The notes below the pieces were generated by a model that saw only the letters and a program-made list of their open reading frames with translations, searched no databases and was not told the DNA's origin. This document shows positions 7,394-10,424 of a stretch of DNA of 10,424 bases, piece by piece. Each line of letters starts with the position of its first letter. Positions within the stretch are counted from its first letter, which is position 1. The translations under genes and the position numbers were made by a program. The stretch is from Dehalococcoidales bacterium (GTDB lineage: Bacteria > Chloroflexota > Dehalococcoidia > E44-bin15), in NCBI GenBank assembly GCA_012974295.1, contig JAAXQM010000266.1, positions 1-10,424 of the forward strand, written 5' to 3'.

Positions 7394-9870
7394 GAATGTT
7401 CAAATGGATTGGCAGCCTTGTGGGGTCCAATGAGAAGGAAGTAGAACGTCTTTCGCCCATTATAGATCACATCAACTCGCTTGAGTCACAGTATGAATCC
7501 CTCTCCAACGATGAGCTTCGCCTCAAAACCGATACATTCAAGGATCGACTAGAGAATGGCGAAACGCCAGACGGGCTTCTTCCCGAGGCCTTCGCTGCGG
7601 TTCGGGCGGCAGCATGGCGCACCCTATCCCAGCGCCACTTCGATGTCCAGCTTGTAGGGGGCATCATACTGCACCAGGGTAAGATCGCCGAGATGAAGAC
7701 CGGCGAGGGTAAGACCCTGGTGGCTACTCTCCCGGCTTACCTCAACGCACTTACCGGAAAAGGTGCCCACGTTGTCACGGTAAACGATTATCTATCGAAA
7801 AGGGACTGCCACTGGATGGGACCCGTCTATCATCTCCTCGGTCTCTCTGTGGCCACTATTCAGCATGAATCCTCTTTCATCTTTGACCCCGATCATGAAT
7901 CTGAGGATACGGCATGGCGGTACCTGAGGCCGGTTACCCGCCGCCAGGCGTATGAGGCGGATATCACCTACGGTACCAATAACGAGTTTGGTTTCGATTA
8001 TCTCAGGGATAACATGGTCGTCGATCTCTCCCAGTGCGTGCAGCGTCCCCTTCATTATGCCATCGTAGACGAGGTGGACTATATCCTTATCGATGAGGCG
8101 CGAACTCCCCTGATTATCAGCGGTCCACAGAATGTGGAGGCAGCGGAAAAGTATAAGGATTTTGCCAGATTGGTTCCACAGTTGCTCGAGGGAGTGGATT
8201 ATAACGTGAAAGAACGGGAGCAAACGGTGGAGCTGACCGAGGATGGGCATACGAAGATAGCTCGGCTACTAGATATCCATGATTTCTGGGAGAACGCCGC
8301 CCATTCCCATCTTCGTTACTATCTGGAAAGCGCTCTGAAGGCTAATATCCTCTTTCGCAGGGACCGCGAGTATGTGGTGAGGAACGGGCAGGTGATCATC
8401 ATTGACGAGTTCACCGGTCGAATGATGCATGGTCGTCGTTACTCTGAGGGGCTTCACCAGGCCATAGAGGCGAAAGAGGGCGTTCAGGTGCAGCGGGAAA
8501 ATATAACCCTGGCCACCATCACCTTTCAGAACTACTTCCGCCTTTATGAGAAGCTTGCCGGCATGACCGGAACCGCGGTCACCGAGGCCGAGGAATTCCA
8601 CAAGATTTATAAGCTTGAGGTAGTAATTATTCCTACTAATAAGCCGATGAAGCGCAGCGATGATGCCGATCAGATCTACCAGAATGAGGAGGCCAAGTTC
8701 CGTGCCGTGGCTCGGGAGATAGAAGAATACCACTCTAATGAGCGACCTGTTCTGGTGGGCACTGTCTCCATCGAGAAGTCAGAGCATCTGAGCGAGATGC
8801 TGAAGAAGAAAGGGATTCCCCATCAGGTCCTAAACGCCAAGCGCCACGAGAAGGAGGCGGCAATTATCGCTCAGGCAGGCCAGCCGGGAGCAGTTACCGT
8901 AGCTACTAATATGGCGGGACGTGGTGTTGACATAATATTAGGCGGAAGACCTGACGGTCAGGACGACAAGGAATGGCAGGATAGGAACGAAAAGGTATTA
9001 ACCATGGGCGGGGTACACATCATTGGCACCGAACGCCATGAAGCGAGGCGTATCGATAATCAGCTCCGTGGTCGTGCCGGGCGCCAGGGCGATCCGGGAA
9101 GCTCCCGATTCTATATATCGCTCGAGGACGATGTGGTGCGTCGCTTCGGTGGCGACAGGGTCAAGGGATTGATGGAACGAATCCATATCGATGAGAACAT
9201 TCCCATTGAGAATTCTATGGTAAGCAAGGCCATTGAGGGTGCTCAGACCAGGATCGAAGGCTATAATTTCGATATCAGGAAGCACCTGGTAGACTATGAC
9301 GATGTGGTGAACAAGCATCGCGAGGTGATCTACAGCGAGCGAAGGAAGATTCTAAGCGGTGCCGACATAAAGGCGAATATACAGTCCATGATTAATGATG
9401 AGATTCAGCATCTCATCTCCTCTTACCTAGCCGGCGATCATGTTGGGGATTGGGACATCGAAGGCCTGATAAACGAACTAGGCACAATTTTACCCTTACC
9501 ACCGAGCTTAAATGCCGGTGCACTCCCCCAGATGAGCCGGGGTGAGATCGAAGAGCGGCTCAAAGAGCATGCCCTCTCACTCTATGAGGAGCGTGAGCAA
9601 GAGGTTGGTCCTGAGAACATGAGGATATTGGAGCGATTGGTGATGCTGCGCACCATCGATCGCCAATGGGTGGAACACCTGACCGTTATGGATAATATGC
9701 GCCAGGGCATCGGGCTGAAGGCTGTGGGGGGAAGGGACCCGCTGATTATGTACAAGCAGGAGGGACAGGAAATGTTCCAGAACCTGCTTGCCGGCATCGA
9801 GCACGGTGTAGTGCATATCCAAGGAGAAAGCACCCCCTCCATCACCGATGGCAGAGGCGGTAAAGCGTAA
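7390..9870 (+). CDS. secA: Preprotein translocase ATPase SecA (reading frame ends before the zinc tail)
   Basis: SecA is the ATPase motor that drives unfolded preproteins through SecYEG at the membrane. The 826 residues carry MKTGEGKT (Walker A, K108), the DEVD box at 227-230 with ILIDEARTPLIISG after it, TYGTNNEFGFDYLRDNM (193-209), GMTGTA (391-396), TNMAGRGVDI (506-515) and QLRGRAGRQGDPGSSRFY (558-575). The helical scaffold/wing region ends near IEHGVVHIQGEST. NBD1 is enlarged near 158-187 (FIFDPDHESEDTAWRYLRP). The frame ends SITDGRGGKA without the usual SEC-C zinc motif, which follows one frame over. The first ATG (7390) overlaps the previous stop; the ATG at 7396 gives the more typical MFKWIG start, so the true start is one of these two. 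Confidence 0.96.
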   Translation: MRMFKWIGSLVGSNEKEVERLSPIIDHINSLESQYESLSNDELRLKTDTFKDRLENGETPDGLLPEAFAAVRAAAWRTLSQRHFDVQLVGGIILHQGKIAEMKTGEGKTLVATLPAYLNALTGKGAHVVTVNDYLSKRDCHWMGPVYHLLGLSVATIQHESSFIFDPDHESEDTAWRYLRPVTRRQAYEADITYGTNNEFGFDYLRDNMVVDLSQCVQRPLHYAIVDEVDYILIDEARTPLIISGPQNVEAAEKYKDFARLVPQLLEGVDYNVKEREQTVELTEDGHTKIARLLDIHDFWENAAHSHLRYYLESALKANILFRRDREYVVRNGQVIIIDEFTGRMMHGRRYSEGLHQAIEAKEGVQVQRENITLATITFQNYFRLYEKLAGMTGTAVTEAEEFHKIYKLEVVIIPTNKPMKRSDDADQIYQNEEAKFRAVAREIEEYHSNERPVLVGTVSIEKSEHLSEMLKKKGIPHQVLNAKRHEKEAAIIAQAGQPGAVTVATNMAGRGVDIILGGRPDGQDDKEWQDRNEKVLTMGGVHIIGTERHEARRIDNQLRGRAGRQGDPGSSRFYISLEDDVVRRFGGDRVKGLMERIHIDENIPIENSMVSKAIEGAQTRIEGYNFDIRKHLVDYDDVVNKHREVIYSERRKILSGADIKANIQSMINDEIQHLISSYLAGDHVGDWDIEGLINELGTILPLPPSLNAGALPQMSRGEIEERLKEHALSLYEEREQEVGPENMRILERLVMLRTIDRQWVEHLTVMDNMRQGIGLKAVGGRDPLIMYKQEGQEMFQNLLAGIEHGVVHIQGESTPSITDGRGGKA

Positions 9871-9970
9871 GGAGCCAGCTGTGGTAGGGACGGCGGGCAA
9901 TAAGCTGGGGCGCAACGATCCCTGTCCCTGTGGCAGCGGCAAGAAATATAAAAAGTGCTGCGGTCAGTGA
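9842..9970 (+). other. SecA SEC-C zinc-binding tail displaced into the +1 frame
   Basis: In the frame one base ahead of secA this stretch reads MAEAVKRKEPAVV (from ATG 9848) and then NKLGRNDPCPCGSGKKYKKC with a final CGQ, ending at TGA 9968-9970. The CPCGSGKKYKKCC core is the classic SEC-C metal-binding motif of SecA C-termini, with all four zinc ligands (three Cys plus Cys, in CxC...CC spacing). Removing one C from the C5 run at 9833-9837 would join it to secA without a break and give about 859 residues. It could be translated by a +1 shift, as a separate 40-residue peptide from ATG 9848, or not at all. Confidence 0.9.
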
Positions 9971-9974
9971 TCTA

Positions 9975-10046
9975 GTTAGAAATAGCGAAATCTCTAAGGT
10001 GTTTTCGGATATCACCGATCTGCTGGAGATAGTGAGAATGGTATGA
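9975..10046 (+). pseudogene. Possible N-terminal relic of a family X DNA polymerase (PolX)
   Basis: In the frame ending at TGA 10044-10046, bases 9978-10031 read RNSEISKVFSDITDLLEI. This matches the pattern recalled for the extreme N-terminus of bacterial PolX (MRN-x-E-(I/L)-A-x-(I/V)-F-x-x-I-A-D-L-L-E-I). The codon at the start-Met position is GTT (9975-9977), not a start. The usual continuation (KGENPFRxRAY) is absent: after LLEI come VRMV and a stop. The stop overlaps the ATG of the next gene. About 19 codons of similarity is short, so this could be chance. Confidence 0.42.
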
Positions 10047-10424
10047 AGGATCAGCTACAACCCTTCGGGGATACTGGCGTTTCTGGCGATAACGAAGCCA
10101 TTCGCTATCTGAGGGAGTCGATTATCCGGGGGGAGCACTGGTATATTGCCCTCCTTGAGGCAATAGAGCGGTGGACTGTATCTGAGGAGAGCTATAACGG
10201 CCGGGATTATCGCTATCTTATCGCCAACGAAGCCTTTGATTGGTTGCTCCTTGCTGAGCGGCTGCTGGCTGAGGTTGATAATCTCGTTCCTGAAGAAGAA
10301 GTGATCTCACTTCTCTTCCACGGCAAAGCCCCCCTCGAACTTCAGGGAGAGGAGTTCTGCCGGCTCATCGGTGAGGCTAAATATCGCGCTCACCTTAATT
10401 ATTTCTATGGCATCACTGTAGAAG
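10043..10424 (+). CDS. Unrecognised protein, N-terminal 127 residues (cut by window edge)
   Basis: The frame is open from ATG 10043 to the window end. I do not recognise a characterised family, though its style suggests a conserved hypothetical. It is acidic and mostly helical, with aromatic-rich blocks: EHWYIALLEAIERW (31-44), YRYLIANEAFDWLLLAERLL (56-75) and KYRAHLNYFYGI (113-124). It has no signal peptide, membrane helix or nucleotide-binding motif. Codon use resembles its neighbours. The Shine-Dalgarno is weak (AGTGAG at 10031-10036). The start overlaps the stop of the PolX-like remnant as ATGA. No in-frame start lies upstream before a stop codon, which supports ATG 10043. Confidence 0.75.
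   Translation, partial: MKDQLQPFGDTGVSGDNEAIRYLRESIIRGEHWYIALLEAIERWTVSEESYNGRDYRYLIANEAFDWLLLAERLLAEVDNLVPEEEVISLLFHGKAPLELQGEEFCRLIGEAKYRAHLNYFYGITVE

Noticed and set aside
8269..8733. Long minus-strand open frames inside secA
   Set aside because: They are antisense shadows of strong secA coding with no family features of their own.
9971..10042. Release factor 2 gene with programmed frameshift after secA
   Set aside because: The following protein has no release-factor motifs such as GGQ in the visible part and no CTTTGA-type site is seen.
1..10424. Undescribed defence, CRISPR or mobile system
   Set aside because: I found no repeat arrays, transposase, integrase, toxin-antitoxin or attachment-site structure; recognised genes are housekeeping.

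Overview
The window reads as a bacterial chromosome of moderate GC with housekeeping genes packed closely. Several starts are GTG or TTG (dinG-like, rnc, the enoyl-CoA hydratase remnant, prs). The order prs - DUF2007 - secA, the form of Prs, and a SecA with an enlarged first nucleotide-binding domain fit Chloroflexota, probably a Dehalococcoidia-like lineage. That placement is an inference from protein flavour, not a search result.

Layout. Bases 1-407 hold the 3' end of a VTT/DedA-type membrane protein gene. Bases 486-3296 encode a 936-residue DinG-type helicase with an N-terminal DEDDh exonuclease. A 132-bp convergent gap separates it from a minus-strand tRNA nucleotidyltransferase/poly(A) polymerase-family gene (3429-4697). 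That gene diverges from rnc (RNase III, 4769-5458) across 71 bp holding two closely packed promoters; the minus-strand one predicts a leaderless mRNA. Next comes a plus-strand cluster: a broken enoyl-CoA hydratase/isomerase gene (5543-6209), prs (6227-7168), a DUF2007 gene (7178-7393) and secA (7390-9870), with gaps of 17 bp, 9 bp and a 4-base ATGA overlap. After secA come the out-of-frame SEC-C zinc tail of SecA (to 9970), a short stretch resembling the N-terminus of a family X DNA polymerase, and the 5' part of an unrecognised gene (10043 to the end).

How the genes relate. The window mixes DNA repair (DinG-exonuclease), RNA maturation (tRNA nucleotidyltransferase, RNase III), PRPP synthesis (Prs) and protein export (SecA). 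I see no single pathway and no defence, mobile or CRISPR system.

The main surprises are lesions and substitutions in otherwise ordinary genes. The enoyl-CoA hydratase gene has lost about 115-120 bp between its two oxyanion-hole motifs, with a junction consistent with 8-bp microhomology. SecA is cut off by a one-base shift at a C5 run just before its zinc-binding tail, which lies intact in the next frame. A roughly 19-codon PolX-like relic sits between secA and the next gene. RNase III has Gly at a position normally held by a metal-ligand Asp. The first two could be real mutations or assembly errors, and read mapping would decide.
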